Source: Rouxiella silvae (GTDB lineage Bacteria; Pseudomonadota; Gammaproteobacteria; Enterobacterales; Enterobacteriaceae). Taken from it: a stretch of 47,222 nt of DNA. Made by a program: the position numbers and the translations under genes. Shown piece by piece: positions 15,645 to 24,450 of this stretch (its first letter is position 1; every line of letters begins with the position of its first letter). The stretch spans positions 1 through 47,222 of the forward strand of contig NZ_MRWD01000047.1 in NCBI RefSeq assembly GCF_002093625.1. The letters run 5' to 3'. The notes below the pieces were generated by a model, which did not search any database, had not been told where the DNA came from, and was given only the letters and a program-made list of their open reading frames with translations.

Positions 15645-16541
15645 CTAATGACGCGGTTTTAATAAGTCACCAAGGCCGATCCGCTGTAGAAACTCTTTAC
15701 GAATACGATCGGCAACTGCGTTAACCACCTCAGCGCCATCGTCAGAGGGATCGACATGAACACGAAACGGACGTTTGCCGTAAGGAGTATTGACAATGTC
15801 AACCATCGCAGAGGCAACTGCGGCAACATCGGCATCTTCCGGCTCACAAGCAGCAAGCCCTTTAAGCGACTCGTCACCCAGACCAGCAGTTGGACCATTT
15901 TCGGTATACTCTATTTCGCGATGAGTATCGGCAGGTTTACCTGAGTGCAGAAAGTGGTTCGTGCCTTTGGTAAAGGCACCCGGAACAATAATCGATGACT
16001 CGATACCCCAGCGTGCCAGTTCCGCTGCGTAGCTGACGGCAATAGCATCCATTGCGGCTTTAGCAGCGAAGTAAGGTGCCAAATACGGCGGTGTGCCACC
16101 TCGAGTGCTGCTACTACCGACCCACAATAACAGCCCATTCTTTTGCTTGCGCAACAGCGGAAGGGCGGCACGGTTGACACGCTGGGTACCCAAAACGTTG
16201 ATGTCATAGATTTGGGAAAACTGTTCCGGAAGGAACGCTTCGGTCGGCCCGTAAACCATATGGCCAGCGTTGTGCACGACAACATCCAGATGTCCCTGTT
16301 CTGCTATAATCTGCGCGACGGCCGCATCAGCAGAATCCTGAGACAAGACATCCAGCTCAATGGTTATTAAATCAACGTGATGTTCTTTGGCGTAATCCAG
16401 CGTACTGGTTACCTGCGGAGCATTACGGCCAGTTGTATCACGCATGCTGGCGTATACAGTATGGCCCGCATGGGCAAAGGCACGCGCAGACAGTGCACCA
16501 AAACCACTGGATGCGCCGGTAATCAAAATCACCTGTTTCAT
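15645..16541 (-). CDS. SDR-family oxidoreductase, extended-length classical type
   Basis: The 298-residue NAD(P)-dependent reductase has cofactor motif TGASSGFG near residues 8-15, HNAGHMVYGPTEA in the middle and catalytic YFAAKAAMD with a preceding SSS. It resembles the group of SDRs annotated as retinol or 17-beta-hydroxysteroid dehydrogenase-like in bacteria, about 50 residues longer than minimal SDRs. AGGAAG lies five bases before the ATG. It is downstream of another SDR gene at 16593-17330 in the same direction, with a 51-bp gap, and both are divergent from a LysR gene. The pair may form one detoxification or redox unit controlled by that LysR. The substrate is not known. Confidence 0.88.
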   Translation of the reverse strand: MKQVILITGASSGFGALSARAFAHAGHTVYASMRDTTGRNAPQVTSTLDYAKEHHVDLITIELDVLSQDSADAAVAQIIAEQGHLDVVVHNAGHMVYGPTEAFLPEQFSQIYDINVLGTQRVNRAALPLLRKQKNGLLLWVGSSSTRGGTPPYLAPYFAAKAAMDAIAVSYAAELARWGIESSIIVPGAFTKGTNHFLHSGKPADTHREIEYTENGPTAGLGDESLKGLAACEPEDADVAAVASAMVDIVNTPYGKRPFRVHVDPSDDGAEVVNAVADRIRKEFLQRIGLGDLLKPRH

Positions 16542-16592
16542 GATAGCTTCCTGGGTATGCGGGTAGCCTGACTATCCGCACTAAATGTAAAA

Positions 16593-17330
16593 TTAAGCAA
16601 AACCACCGTTAACGCGAATAACTTGGGAGTTCACCCAGCTACCATCAGGCCCAGCAAGAGTAGAAACTATGCCGGCAATTTCCTCTGGTGCTCCGATACG
16701 TTCAAGCGGAGCCAGTTTTGCGATCGTATTGATTTGCTCTTCACTCTTGCCATTGAAGAACAGATCCGTGCCAGTAGGTCCTGGCGCAACAGCGTTAACC
16801 GTGATGTTACGACCACGCAGTTCATTGGCAAGAACATGTACCAGCCCCTCTACACCGGCTTTAGAGGCGATATACGGGCCATAAGCAGGGAAGGATTTCG
16901 CGATGACGCTGGTAGAAATTGCGATGATCCGGCCATTATCACTTATGGATTCTGCTGCGTTTGCTAGCACCAGGAAGGCCCCACGCAGGTTGGTATAGAT
17001 CACTTTATCGAAATCGGCGAGACCCGCTGTAACAATTTTAGCCATCGGCATAATTCCGGCGCTATGCACCACTACATCTATCTGCCCGTTAATCGATTTT
17101 GCTTCTGAAAACAGGCGACTCACATCGGTTTCGCTGGCAACATCTGCCTGAATAGCGACGGCTTTTCCTCCTTGGGCAGTGATCGCAAGAACGGTTTCTT
17201 CCGCACTTGAGAAATTGCCAGCATAGTTGACGATAACCGTAAACCCATCTTTTGCTAGGCGTTCTGCGATCGCGCGGCCAATCCCGCGAGATGCTCCTGT
17301 GATCAGAGCTGTTTTGTTTGATGTATTCAT
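16593..17330 (-). CDS. SDR-family oxidoreductase, FabG-like
   Basis: This is a 245-residue classical SDR. Motifs are TGASRGIGRAIAE near residues 10-22, HSAGIMP in the middle and catalytic YGPYIASKAGVEGL, with STS before it. The C-terminal SQVIRVNGGFA is typical of FabG-like members. GAGAGTAACA precedes the ATG. It is the first gene of a two-SDR minus-strand unit and diverges from the LysR gene across a 144-bp intergenic region, the usual layout for LysR control. It is more likely a xenobiotic carbonyl reductase than a fatty acid enzyme, since no lipid synthesis genes are nearby. The role remains inferred. Confidence 0.9.
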   Translation of the reverse strand: MNTSNKTALITGASRGIGRAIAERLAKDGFTVIVNYAGNFSSAEETVLAITAQGGKAVAIQADVASETDVSRLFSEAKSINGQIDVVVHSAGIMPMAKIVTAGLADFDKVIYTNLRGAFLVLANAAESISDNGRIIAISTSVIAKSFPAYGPYIASKAGVEGLVHVLANELRGRNITVNAVAPGPTGTDLFFNGKSEEQINTIAKLAPLERIGAPEEIAGIVSTLAGPDGSWVNSQVIRVNGGFA

Positions 17331-17423
17331 TGTTACTCTCGATATTATGTTGAAGCACTATCGTGCGAGGTATGTTCAAGTCATATATTAGTGTTTATCT
17401 CAGAAGGATAAAGAGTGGTAATT

Positions 17424-17445
17424 TGATATAATAATTCCAATATCA
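17424..17445. promoter_or_regulatory. Candidate LysR-regulator binding palindrome
   Basis: TGATAT (17424-17429) and ATATCA (17440-17445) form a 6-bp inverted repeat with a 10-bp spacer. It lies 29 bp before the LysR start, inside the region shared with the divergent SDR gene. It fits the size of LysR recognition sites, which carry T-N11-A at their core. Confidence 0.4.
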
Positions 17446-17474
17446 TTAACAATCGGGATTGTAGAACTAGGACT

Positions 17475-18413
17475 ATGGATAAATTTGACACCTTACAACT
17501 CTTCGCCCGTATTGTTGAACTCGGTAGTTTCAGCAGAGCGGCTGACCAGATTGGGATCCCCCGCGCTACGGCAAGTAACGCCATTAAGGAGCTTGAAAAT
17601 CATCTTGAATGCCGCTTACTGGAACGCACTACCCGCCATGTAAAGCCTTCACTGGATGGTCAGGCTTTTTATGAGCGGTGTATTCATATACTTTCTGAGC
17701 TTGATGATGCCGAATCTTCGCTTCGGCATATGGTCGTTAGACCACGTGGTGTTTTACGAATTGATTTACATGGTGCACACGCCACACGCATCGTTTTACC
17801 AAATATAGACGAGTTCCATACGAGTTATCCGGATATTGAATTAGTAATCAGTAGCGGTGACCGAATAGTGGATTTGGTTCGCGAAGGGATCGATTGCGTG
17901 ATCCGCGCAGGTACATTAAATGACTCATCATTAGTGGCTCGCCACTTGGCTGTTATGCCGCAGGTCATTTGTGCCAGTCCAGAATACTTGCGCCGGTATG
18001 GCATCCCTCGTCATCCTGAAGAGCTGGGGGCTCATCAGTGTGTGAACTTTTTCTCTACCAATGGTGGAGTGAACTATCCGCTTGAGATAATCATAAATTC
18101 TGAGGTACATGAATATTATCTAAAAAGCTGGATGACCGTTAACGATGCAGAGAACTACGTACTATGTGCGCTACGCGGTGCTGGCTTGGTACAATTACCA
18201 CGTTATCACGTGAAAGACTTGTTGCGTGACGGGGATCTGGTGGAAGTTTTGAGCGGGTGGCAAAGTCCGGGACTGCCAGTATCGGCATTGTATCCGCATC
18301 ACCGTCAGTTATCTCCGCGAGTGCGTGTTTTTATTGACTGGCTTATAAACATTTATAATGACCAGTTTCCCACTGAATCTAAAGCTAGTAGTACCCACAA
18401 ATACAATCAGTAA
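17475..18413 (+). CDS. LysR-family transcriptional regulator
   Basis: The 312-residue regulator has the N-terminal winged helix-turn-helix FARIVELGSFSRAADQIGIPRATASNAIKELE, with the substitution of proline after IGI that is common in the group that regulates SDR or quinone-related genes. The C-terminal periplasmic-binding-protein-like effector domain starts near residue 90 with RGVLRIDLHGAHATR. A short AGGACT ribosome site precedes the ATG. The gene diverges from the SDR pair at 15645-17330 and probably controls that pair and itself. LysR proteins of this subgroup (CrgA or YafC-like) often respond to electrophiles or aromatic compounds. The effector is not known. Confidence 0.9.
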   Translation: MDKFDTLQLFARIVELGSFSRAADQIGIPRATASNAIKELENHLECRLLERTTRHVKPSLDGQAFYERCIHILSELDDAESSLRHMVVRPRGVLRIDLHGAHATRIVLPNIDEFHTSYPDIELVISSGDRIVDLVREGIDCVIRAGTLNDSSLVARHLAVMPQVICASPEYLRRYGIPRHPEELGAHQCVNFFSTNGGVNYPLEIIINSEVHEYYLKSWMTVNDAENYVLCALRGAGLVQLPRYHVKDLLRDGDLVEVLSGWQSPGLPVSALYPHHRQLSPRVRVFIDWLINIYNDQFPTESKASSTHKYNQ

Positions 18414-18671
18414 AATTTATGCTTCTGTAATAAGAGGAGTGGGTGTAAGTATCCCGGCTTTGTTCCAGCGACTCCCAGTTTCAGTCTGAAACTAGTACAT
18501 CCAGGTAAAGTGTCCTAAGCTAAGGCTATTTTCAGATAATTAAATATCAATAACTAAATGAATTGCCTACTTGTATCGTTTCTGCATCCGATAGTGAAGA
18601 GGTACATAGCACAGTGCAACACCGGCTCGTGCCGAACATATATTCGGACCTTATCCGGATTTAGCGTAAGT

Positions 18672-19313
18672 TTACCGACCAACTATATTTCTCGACGTAA
18701 GCAAGTAAGTTCCTTTTTCTTTGTATAAAATGCTATCAATCAGAGCGTTGGCAATTTTTTCGGGCGGATTCATGCGCAATCCCAGTGGCAGGATTGGGCG
18801 AAGTCTTCTGGCAATGGGGAATATCAATCTTTCAGCCAAGCGAAATTCTTCACGGTGACCGCCAATCATTCCAGGCCGAATAATGGTAAGTGAGCGGAAA
18901 CCGAGCTTCTTGATGTCCCGCTCAACCTCACCTTTGGTCTGACAATAGAATAGGGGTATTTTCAAAGATGCGCCGGGCGAAGAGATCAAGGCTAATGCGG
19001 ATGCTCCCTGGGCCAAAGCTGTTTCCGCGAATTTGATAGGCAATACGTAATCAATCTGTCGGAACGCTTGCTTCGAGCCCGCTTTCGCGATTGTTGTTCC
19101 AATCGCGCAGATCATCGCATCAATGCTCATGCTTTGAATGTCGTGAAGAGTATGCCCTATATCTTCTGATACAGGGTTACAGAGTTTGGGATGAGCAGGA
19201 AGAGCCCGCCGAGTGGGGGCAATTACTTGGGCTATATTCTCATGTGCCAATGCTTGGGTTAGTACGTGTCGCCCCACTTGGCCAGTAGCTCCGAGAATCA
19301 ATACCTTCATCAT
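18672..19313 (-). CDS. NAD(P)-binding Rossmann-fold protein, atypical SDR
   Basis: The 213-residue protein begins MMKVLILGATGQVGRHVL, the glycine-rich dinucleotide motif of atypical short-chain reductases. It goes on with IGTTIAKAGSKQAFRQIDY, ALISSPGAS, and a YCQTKGEVERDIKKLGF stretch with the Y-x-x-x-K pair. It belongs to the group of small NAD(P)H-binding proteins similar to the human HTATIP2/TIP30 fold, common next to redox genes in bacteria. The start at 19313 was chosen because AAAGGA lies upstream and the longer start at 19352 has no ribosome site. It lies 41 bp after the binding-protein gene in the same direction. Its exact reaction is unknown. Confidence 0.82.
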   Translation of the reverse strand: MMKVLILGATGQVGRHVLTQALAHENIAQVIAPTRRALPAHPKLCNPVSEDIGHTLHDIQSMSIDAMICAIGTTIAKAGSKQAFRQIDYVLPIKFAETALAQGASALALISSPGASLKIPLFYCQTKGEVERDIKKLGFRSLTIIRPGMIGGHREEFRLAERLIFPIARRLRPILPLGLRMNPPEKIANALIDSILYKEKGTYLLTSRNIVGR

Positions 19314-19354
19314 AATTTTTATATTCCTTTTGAATGAACTAAAAGCGCTCATAT

Positions 19355-20503
19355 CTATGGTGTGTTGTTGGTCACGCTGTTTATCTGCGTTATCTTACTA
19401 TCCCGCAAGCCAATTATCTGCAGATTCGTATGTGGATGGTTATGAATGTCCATGGTGAAATTTCCTCCAAGAAGGGATGCCATGTGGGTTGACTTTAACG
19501 CATGGTGAATGTCGGCAGGTGTATCGTTTCCAGCCCGTCGTACTGCATCGACGATAAGCAATACAGCCTCATAGGCAAAGATAGATCGCTGCGTTGGTGC
19601 TGTACCGTAATTGTGTTGGTAGTTCTGAATGAATGCTGCCAAACCATCTTTGGCCACTGTGGGCATGAATACTGAGATACCCATGGCTTGATCAAATTTT
19701 CCGGAGTTGATGAATTTGGGTGTGAGCGTATTGAGCGCCGCAGTGAAATCTATACGCCCGGAAATGGGGATGTCTGTAGCACTCTTCTCATAAGCTTTAA
19801 AAAAGGCCTGATTGGAGCGACCTAGCAAAGTTACAATCCTGTCTGGATGCGCTTCCTCCAGTCGCTTTATGGGTGCCGACAGATCAACCTCTCCTTCAGT
19901 AATCTCCTCACGCGCGATGACTTCAATACCTACTTCTTTTGCTGCTTTTGCCATTGCGATAGTATTGGCTTGATTGAAAGTATCGCCGTCGGACAAAATA
20001 GCGATACTGGTTACATCATGAGTCTTTAGCCACTGCATCATTGCAGTGGCTACATCCCAATCGGATGGGCTTGTTTTAAAAATATAATCGAAACCGCCTA
20101 CGCCTGCTGCATCTACGAATTCCTGGCCTGCTGAGATATCTATAACTAAGGGGATCCGCGCGGCATTGGCTACCGGCATGATGGCACGGGTGACAGGTGT
20201 AGCTAGTGCCCCAATCAATACCGAAACGTGGTCTTTGTCGATGAGTTGTCGCGCAGCCGCAATGCCCTTGTTTACATTAGCCGCATTATCAACATAGATT
20301 GCTTCGACCGGCCTACCGAGAACTCCTCCATTTGTATTGATGTGCTTCAGGGCCATTTCGATGGCATTACGTTCACTTAGGCCGCGTTCAGCATTGGGAC
20401 CGCTGAGAATGGTTGTCACACCGAGCCTTATCGGCTCTGCAGCAACCGCTGTCTCAGCCATGAGTGTAAATGCGTATAAAAATGCAATGAAGGGCAGGCG
20501 CAT
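19355..20503 (-). CDS. Orphan periplasmic binding protein, Leu/Ile/Val (Peripla_BP_6) type
   Basis: The 382-residue precursor has a Sec signal peptide ending near AVAAE and then a class I periplasmic binding fold. Typical blocks are IRLGVTTILSGPNAERG, NTNGGVLGRPVEAIYVDN, AARQLIDKDHVSVLIGALATPVTRAIMPVA and IAILSDGDTFNQANTIAMAKAAKE. Such proteins deliver branched-chain amino acids, amides, urea or aromatic acids to an ABC importer. No permease or ATPase gene is present within the surrounding 8 kb, so it is an orphan. It may use a distant transporter or act as a sensor. The ATG at 20503 was preferred over the TTG at 20515, which has a weaker ribosome site. Confidence 0.87.
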   Translation of the reverse strand: MRLPFIAFLYAFTLMAETAVAAEPIRLGVTTILSGPNAERGLSERNAIEMALKHINTNGGVLGRPVEAIYVDNAANVNKGIAAARQLIDKDHVSVLIGALATPVTRAIMPVANAARIPLVIDISAGQEFVDAAGVGGFDYIFKTSPSDWDVATAMMQWLKTHDVTSIAILSDGDTFNQANTIAMAKAAKEVGIEVIAREEITEGEVDLSAPIKRLEEAHPDRIVTLLGRSNQAFFKAYEKSATDIPISGRIDFTAALNTLTPKFINSGKFDQAMGISVFMPTVAKDGLAAFIQNYQHNYGTAPTQRSIFAYEAVLLIVDAVRRAGNDTPADIHHALKSTHMASLLGGNFTMDIHNHPHTNLQIIGLRDSKITQINSVTNNTP

Positions 20504-20580
20504 ATGTTTATCCAATATCTATACTTGGGTTTATAAAAAGAGCCGGGAAATTGATAGGGATTATCGGAATTCAGCAGAAA

Positions 20581-21600
20581 TTACTGGCTGAAATCAATGA
20601 CGGTTTTGCCGAAGTGCTGCCCATGGGCAACATAGTCGTATGCCTCGCGCGCCTCACCAAATCCGAAAACTTTGTCGATCGCAGGGTTTATCGAAGCGGA
20701 ATCGACGAATCGCACCAAGTCTTCCAACATGGAGCGGCTACCGGTGGTGATACCGGTCAGTCGCTTAGCGCCACCGATCAAGGCACCGGGTTCGATCGAT
20801 ACGCCCCCTCCACCGGATACTCTACCAATGACCACCACGGTTCCCCCAGCGCGAGTGGCTTCTAGGGATAGAGCCAATGTTCCCTCACCGCCGACCTCTA
20901 CGACGAGATCGGCACCCTGGCCTTGGGTGAGCCCGATGACTTCTTTTTGCCACTCAGGCGTATTGCGATAGTTAACGGTAGCACGTGCTCCCAGCGAAAC
21001 GGCGCGCTCCAGCTTGTCATCCTGAGATGAGGTGATGATGGGGAAAAGACCGGCAGCCGACGCGAGTTGCAATGCCCAAATCGAAACGCCACCCGTTCCC
21101 AGTAATAGTACGTTGCTCCCTGGCTGCAGAGTAGAAACGCCGAACAGTGCGTGCCATGCTGTCAGACCCGCGCATGACAGCGTTGCCGCTGCGCAGTCAT
21201 TGAGTGAGTCGGGGGCTCGCACCAGTCCCTCCTGATCCGTGACCAATTCCTCGGCTAAAGTCCCATTAAGTTGAGCTCCGAATGACAAAGCGGTCTTGGC
21301 CTTAGTTATCCCCCCGTCGATCCAGTGTGGGTAGTAGTTGGTGATCACACGTTCACCGATATAGAATCGTGTGACTTCGTTACCCACCTCCACCACTTCG
21401 CCGCATCCGTCGACAAGTGGCACGATCGGATGCGATGGTGCGTTGTAGAATGCACCGCGAGCAAAAGCCAGGTCGCGGGCATTGAGTGCAGCGGCTCGCA
21501 TCCGCACTCGAACGTCATGAGGGCCGAGGGGGCGGGAAGGTAGATCTTTTTGTACTAAGGCGTCGATGCCGGCGCCGGCCTGCAATTGATAAGCTTTCAT
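20581..21600 (-). CDS. Zinc-independent medium-chain (MDR) oxidoreductase
   Basis: The 339-residue protein has the GroES-like and Rossmann domains of medium-chain dehydrogenases. The cofactor loop GTGGVSIWALQLA starts near residue 168. The active-site block reads AAALNARDLAFARG, where zinc-dependent alcohol dehydrogenases have cysteine, and the four structural-zinc cysteines are absent. This places it with quinone or enone reductases of the QOR group. AGGAGA lies six bases before the ATG at 21600. It follows the Tat-exported serine hydrolase by 26 bp and is probably co-transcribed with it. The substrate may be an unsaturated ketone or quinone. Base composition here is clearly more GC-rich than in the left flank. 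Confidence 0.88.
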   Translation of the reverse strand: MKAYQLQAGAGIDALVQKDLPSRPLGPHDVRVRMRAAALNARDLAFARGAFYNAPSHPIVPLVDGCGEVVEVGNEVTRFYIGERVITNYYPHWIDGGITKAKTALSFGAQLNGTLAEELVTDQEGLVRAPDSLNDCAAATLSCAGLTAWHALFGVSTLQPGSNVLLLGTGGVSIWALQLASAAGLFPIITSSQDDKLERAVSLGARATVNYRNTPEWQKEVIGLTQGQGADLVVEVGGEGTLALSLEATRAGGTVVVIGRVSGGGGVSIEPGALIGGAKRLTGITTGSRSMLEDLVRFVDSASINPAIDKVFGFGEAREAYDYVAHGQHFGKTVIDFSQ

Positions 21601-21626
21601 GGTGGGTCTCCTAAGTGAATTAGAGG

Positions 21627-22886
21627 TCAACTCGAATAAGCAGCATTACGCGTTGCTAGTGAGAAAGCTCCGGTCATACCGGCTACTGCCGTATTGGTCA
21701 GAACAACTACAGACAACTGTGCTGTGGGATCGACCCAAAAGTGGGTGCCGTACACACCAGACCAGCTCCAGGTACCGGACGAGAGAGGGAGATTCGCTGC
21801 CTTTGGATCATTGAGAATGGCTACACCAAGCCCCCATCCATAACCGGGACCAGCAGCGCCAATGGTGAGACCTCCCACGGCATTGCGCGTCAGGGCCGCT
21901 ACGGTCTCCGGCTTGATGACGCCACCGCCCCCAGTGCGCATCGCTTCGACAAAGCGCAGATAATCAGAAGCAGTACCTACCATTCCGGTACCGCCTGAGG
22001 GGAAAGCGTTTGGATCGAATGCACGGCTGGGCGAATAATTGATGGCACTTTTGCCGAACGTCAGCGCGAACGGGTCGCTCATTTTCACTGGTTCCGGTGT
22101 TGAGTCTCCATAAGCTGTCACCAGCGGAGCACCATAAGTAGCGACGAATCGGACGCTATCCAAGCCTAGGGGGACAGTGACCACGTCGCGCACCACGTCT
22201 GCTAACGGGCGCCCGGTTGCCTGTTCGATAACAGCTCCAAGTACGTCAATGGCAACCGAGTAGTGCCAGGCGGTACCGGGTGCGAACAGCAGCGGAGCTT
22301 GAGCAATACGACGAACATTCTCTACTAAACTCAGACCAGATGCGTCCATACCATCGGACACACCTAAGCGATGGTATGGGCCGTCTTGCTCTTCCAGAAA
22401 TCCATATCCCAGCCCCGATGTGTGCGTGAGTAAATGGCGCAGCGTTATCGTTGGGGATCTGCCATCGGCAAGGCGAGGTTGGAAATAGGGAAGCCAATGT
22501 GTCACTGGGGCATTGAGTTTTAGAAGACCTCGTTCCGCTAGTGCCAGTACGGTAACGCAGATGATTGGCTTGGTCATGGAGGCCAATCGGTACAAGGAGT
22601 CAGCCTGCATGAGTTGCCCGGCCTCACGGTCTGCAAAGCCGAACGCTTTCTTGAAGACAACCTGACCAGCTTGGGCAACAACGGCGGTTACTCCCACGAT
22701 GTGCTTACTGGAAACAGATTCCCTTAGGACGGCTTCAAAGGCTCTTGCAGCACGCCAGGATCCATTTGGAGACGAGGCTGAAGCCCGAGCAGGTCCGAGC
22801 GCAAGCGCAGCGCTGCTTACTGCTGCTCCCATGACTAATTGACGCCGGGAAATCTTGTTTCCGGAAAATATAGGATGCTTGGACAT
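21627..22886 (-). CDS. Tat-exported serine hydrolase of the class C beta-lactamase fold
   Basis: The 419-residue precursor starts with a twin-arginine signal, SRRQLVMGAAVSSAALALG, and would be exported folded to the periplasm. The penicillin-binding-like catalytic domain follows: SMTK (103-106) holds the nucleophile serine and the base lysine, and Y209 in WHYSVAIDVLG provides the second motif. The third box, around VYGTHFW near the C-terminus, has no KTG. The YS form and absence of KTG fit EstB-type esterases or D-aminopeptidases better than true cephalosporinases. GGAGCGAGCC precedes the ATG. The gene is divergent from a LysR gene and followed by a quinone-type reductase, so it may release a substrate for that enzyme. 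The real substrate is unknown. Confidence 0.87.
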   Translation of the reverse strand: MSKHPIFSGNKISRRQLVMGAAVSSAALALGPARASASSPNGSWRAARAFEAVLRESVSSKHIVGVTAVVAQAGQVVFKKAFGFADREAGQLMQADSLYRLASMTKPIICVTVLALAERGLLKLNAPVTHWLPYFQPRLADGRSPTITLRHLLTHTSGLGYGFLEEQDGPYHRLGVSDGMDASGLSLVENVRRIAQAPLLFAPGTAWHYSVAIDVLGAVIEQATGRPLADVVRDVVTVPLGLDSVRFVATYGAPLVTAYGDSTPEPVKMSDPFALTFGKSAINYSPSRAFDPNAFPSGGTGMVGTASDYLRFVEAMRTGGGGVIKPETVAALTRNAVGGLTIGAAGPGYGWGLGVAILNDPKAANLPLSSGTWSWSGVYGTHFWVDPTAQLSVVVLTNTAVAGMTGAFSLATRNAAYSS

Positions 22887-22996
22887 AGGCTCGCTCCAGG
22901 ATTAAGAAATTAGGTGCTATCTATGATGCATTTAATTCCCCTAGTTGATAATGTGTGATTTAGGATAATTAATTCCAACCCTAGGTGTGAAATGAA

Positions 22997-23905
22997 ATGC
23001 TAGATCGAGTGACAAGCATGGAAGTCTTCTGTCGAACTGCACGCGCCGGTAGCTTGTCGGCAGCTGCCCGGCAAATGAACCTGTCTCCCACCATGGCCAC
23101 AAAGCATGTTGATGCACTGGAGCTGCGATTGGGTGTGAAATTGATCCAGCGTAGTACGCGCCGGTTGACGCTGACCGAAGCGGGACAGCAATACCTTGAT
23201 ATGTGCGTGCGTCTATTGCCTGAACTGGAAGAAACAGAGGCGCTTATCGTGGCTCAGGGCACTGAGGTGTCTGGATTACTTCGTTTGAATGTACCACTAT
23301 CGTTTGGCGTCCGCTATATCGCTCCGTTGCTGCCAGTGTTCCACGAACGTTATCCTAGAGTCAACGTGGAGCTGGAATTCAACGACAGAGTTGTCGACTT
23401 GCTCGAAGAAGGGTGGGATCTAACCATTAGGGTCGGGCATTTGAAGGACAGCAGACTGTTAGCTCGGAAACTTGCCGATAGCACCATGGTAGTGTGCGCT
23501 GCACCAGAATATTGGCTGCGCCAGGGGCGTCCGGCCGCCTGGAAAGAGCTGGAGGATCACAACTGCCTCCGTTTCATGCTTTCACCTCTATCATGGCCCA
23601 ATATGTGGCGCTTCGGCAAGCAGGCAGATCAAAGCGTAGCGATTCGGGGATCACTGTGCACCAATAATGGCGATGCCCTTGTCGCAGCGGCGGTGGCAGG
23701 GATGGGAGTGCTCTACGAGCCGGACTTCATAGTTGCTGATGCATTGCGAGCAGGCAGGCTTGAGGCTGTGACTTTGGATAAGCCAGCCGCAGATGTAGGT
23801 GGCATTCACTTGCTTCGTTTCGCTGATAGGAAGCCGCCAGCCAAGGTGCGCGCAATGACTGATTTTCTTATTGAGATCTTCACGCAAGGTGCACCTTGGC
23901 AATGA
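22997..23905 (+). CDS. LysR-family transcriptional regulator
   Basis: The 302-residue LysR protein has an N-terminal helix-turn-helix FCRTARAGSLSAAARQMNLSPTMATKHVDALE. The effector domain starts near residue 90 with SGLLRLNVPLSFGVRYIAPLLP. It diverges from the serine hydrolase and MDR reductase genes over a 110-bp region, so these are its likely targets. Within that region TTAATTCC followed by CTAG occurs twice in direct orientation, which may be a recognition element. It is the last chromosomal gene before the prophage, and no phage sequence is seen between its stop and about 24.06 kb. Confidence 0.9.
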   Translation: MLDRVTSMEVFCRTARAGSLSAAARQMNLSPTMATKHVDALELRLGVKLIQRSTRRLTLTEAGQQYLDMCVRLLPELEETEALIVAQGTEVSGLLRLNVPLSFGVRYIAPLLPVFHERYPRVNVELEFNDRVVDLLEEGWDLTIRVGHLKDSRLLARKLADSTMVVCAAPEYWLRQGRPAAWKELEDHNCLRFMLSPLSWPNMWRFGKQADQSVAIRGSLCTNNGDALVAAAVAGMGVLYEPDFIVADALRAGRLEAVTLDKPAADVGGIHLLRFADRKPPAKVRAMTDFLIEIFTQGAPWQ

Positions 23906-24064
23906 CGGTGTACCTTGAGTCAGTACTCAGCATTGAAAATGACTTTTGTCATGAACCATGTAGCCGCGCGATTTTTTCTTGCATAAAATTGCGACATTAT
24001 TTGCATAGAGGGTGGAGATAAGTATTTGCATTGTACAAAATAAATCGCGCAATTAAAATTTTAT
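23906..24064. other. Chromosome-prophage boundary region
   Basis: This 159-bp gene-free AT-rich stretch separates the LysR gene from the most distal prophage gene, so the attachment site should lie here. TTGCAT occurs three times (23980, 24001, 24027), and GCGCGATT near 23965 faces AATCGCGC near 24043. No tRNA gene is present. The matching att core would have to be found beyond the right edge of the window. Confidence 0.45.
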
Positions 24065-24442
24065 TCAACTCTCAGTTTTACTATCACTGCTTGTAGCTGC
24101 ATCATCAGTATCTCCTTGTAACGTTGGGAATAATGCAGTTGATCGCGAGGATATAACGGGCTGAACAATGACCACCGTTTCCTCCTTAATAAAGCCAGGG
24201 AACGAATCGCTAGCCAGCGCGGCCTTTTCAAAGTAATCCCACGGTGCTGACGTGCCGTCATAGACAAAGCTCATCATAAAATCGCTGACCGGTAACATAC
24301 CGATACTGTAGGCCTCTTTAGAGGAGTAAACCGCCAGGGAAACTATTGCGGTATATTGGGTCTTGAACTCCACTGCCTTGATCACGACGTACGCTGCCGC
24401 AATCTCCTGGCCGTTAAACGTGTATTTTCCAACAAGTGCCAT
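24065..24442 (-). CDS. Distal tail-region protein of unknown function
   Basis: I do not recognise this 125-residue protein. It is the last gene of the late operon. It contains a beta-rich N-terminal two-thirds (GKYTFNGQEIAAAYVVIKAVEF and IVSLAVYSSKEAY) and a polar tail rich in D, S and T. No signal peptide or membrane segment is seen. Lying directly after the tailspike and a second small gene, it could be a tail-fibre assembly protein or a small structural part of the tip. The start ATG lies eight bases after the preceding gene stop, with AGGAGTC upstream. Confidence 0.6.
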   Translation of the reverse strand: MALVGKYTFNGQEIAAAYVVIKAVEFKTQYTAIVSLAVYSSKEAYSIGMLPVSDFMMSFVYDGTSAPWDYFEKAALASDSFPGFIKEETVVIVQPVISSRSTALFPTLQGDTDDAATSSDSKTES

Positions 24443-24450
24443 AATGACTC

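Noticed and set aside
18414-18671. Gene or terminator in the LysR-downstream gap
   Set aside because: Only a 7-bp hairpin (AGTTTCA/TGAAACT near 18477-18493) without a T run is present, and no coding frame is supported.
22907-22996. Direct repeats TTAATTCC..CTAG as a mobile element end
   Set aside because: They are short, lie in a LysR control region and are better explained as regulator sites.
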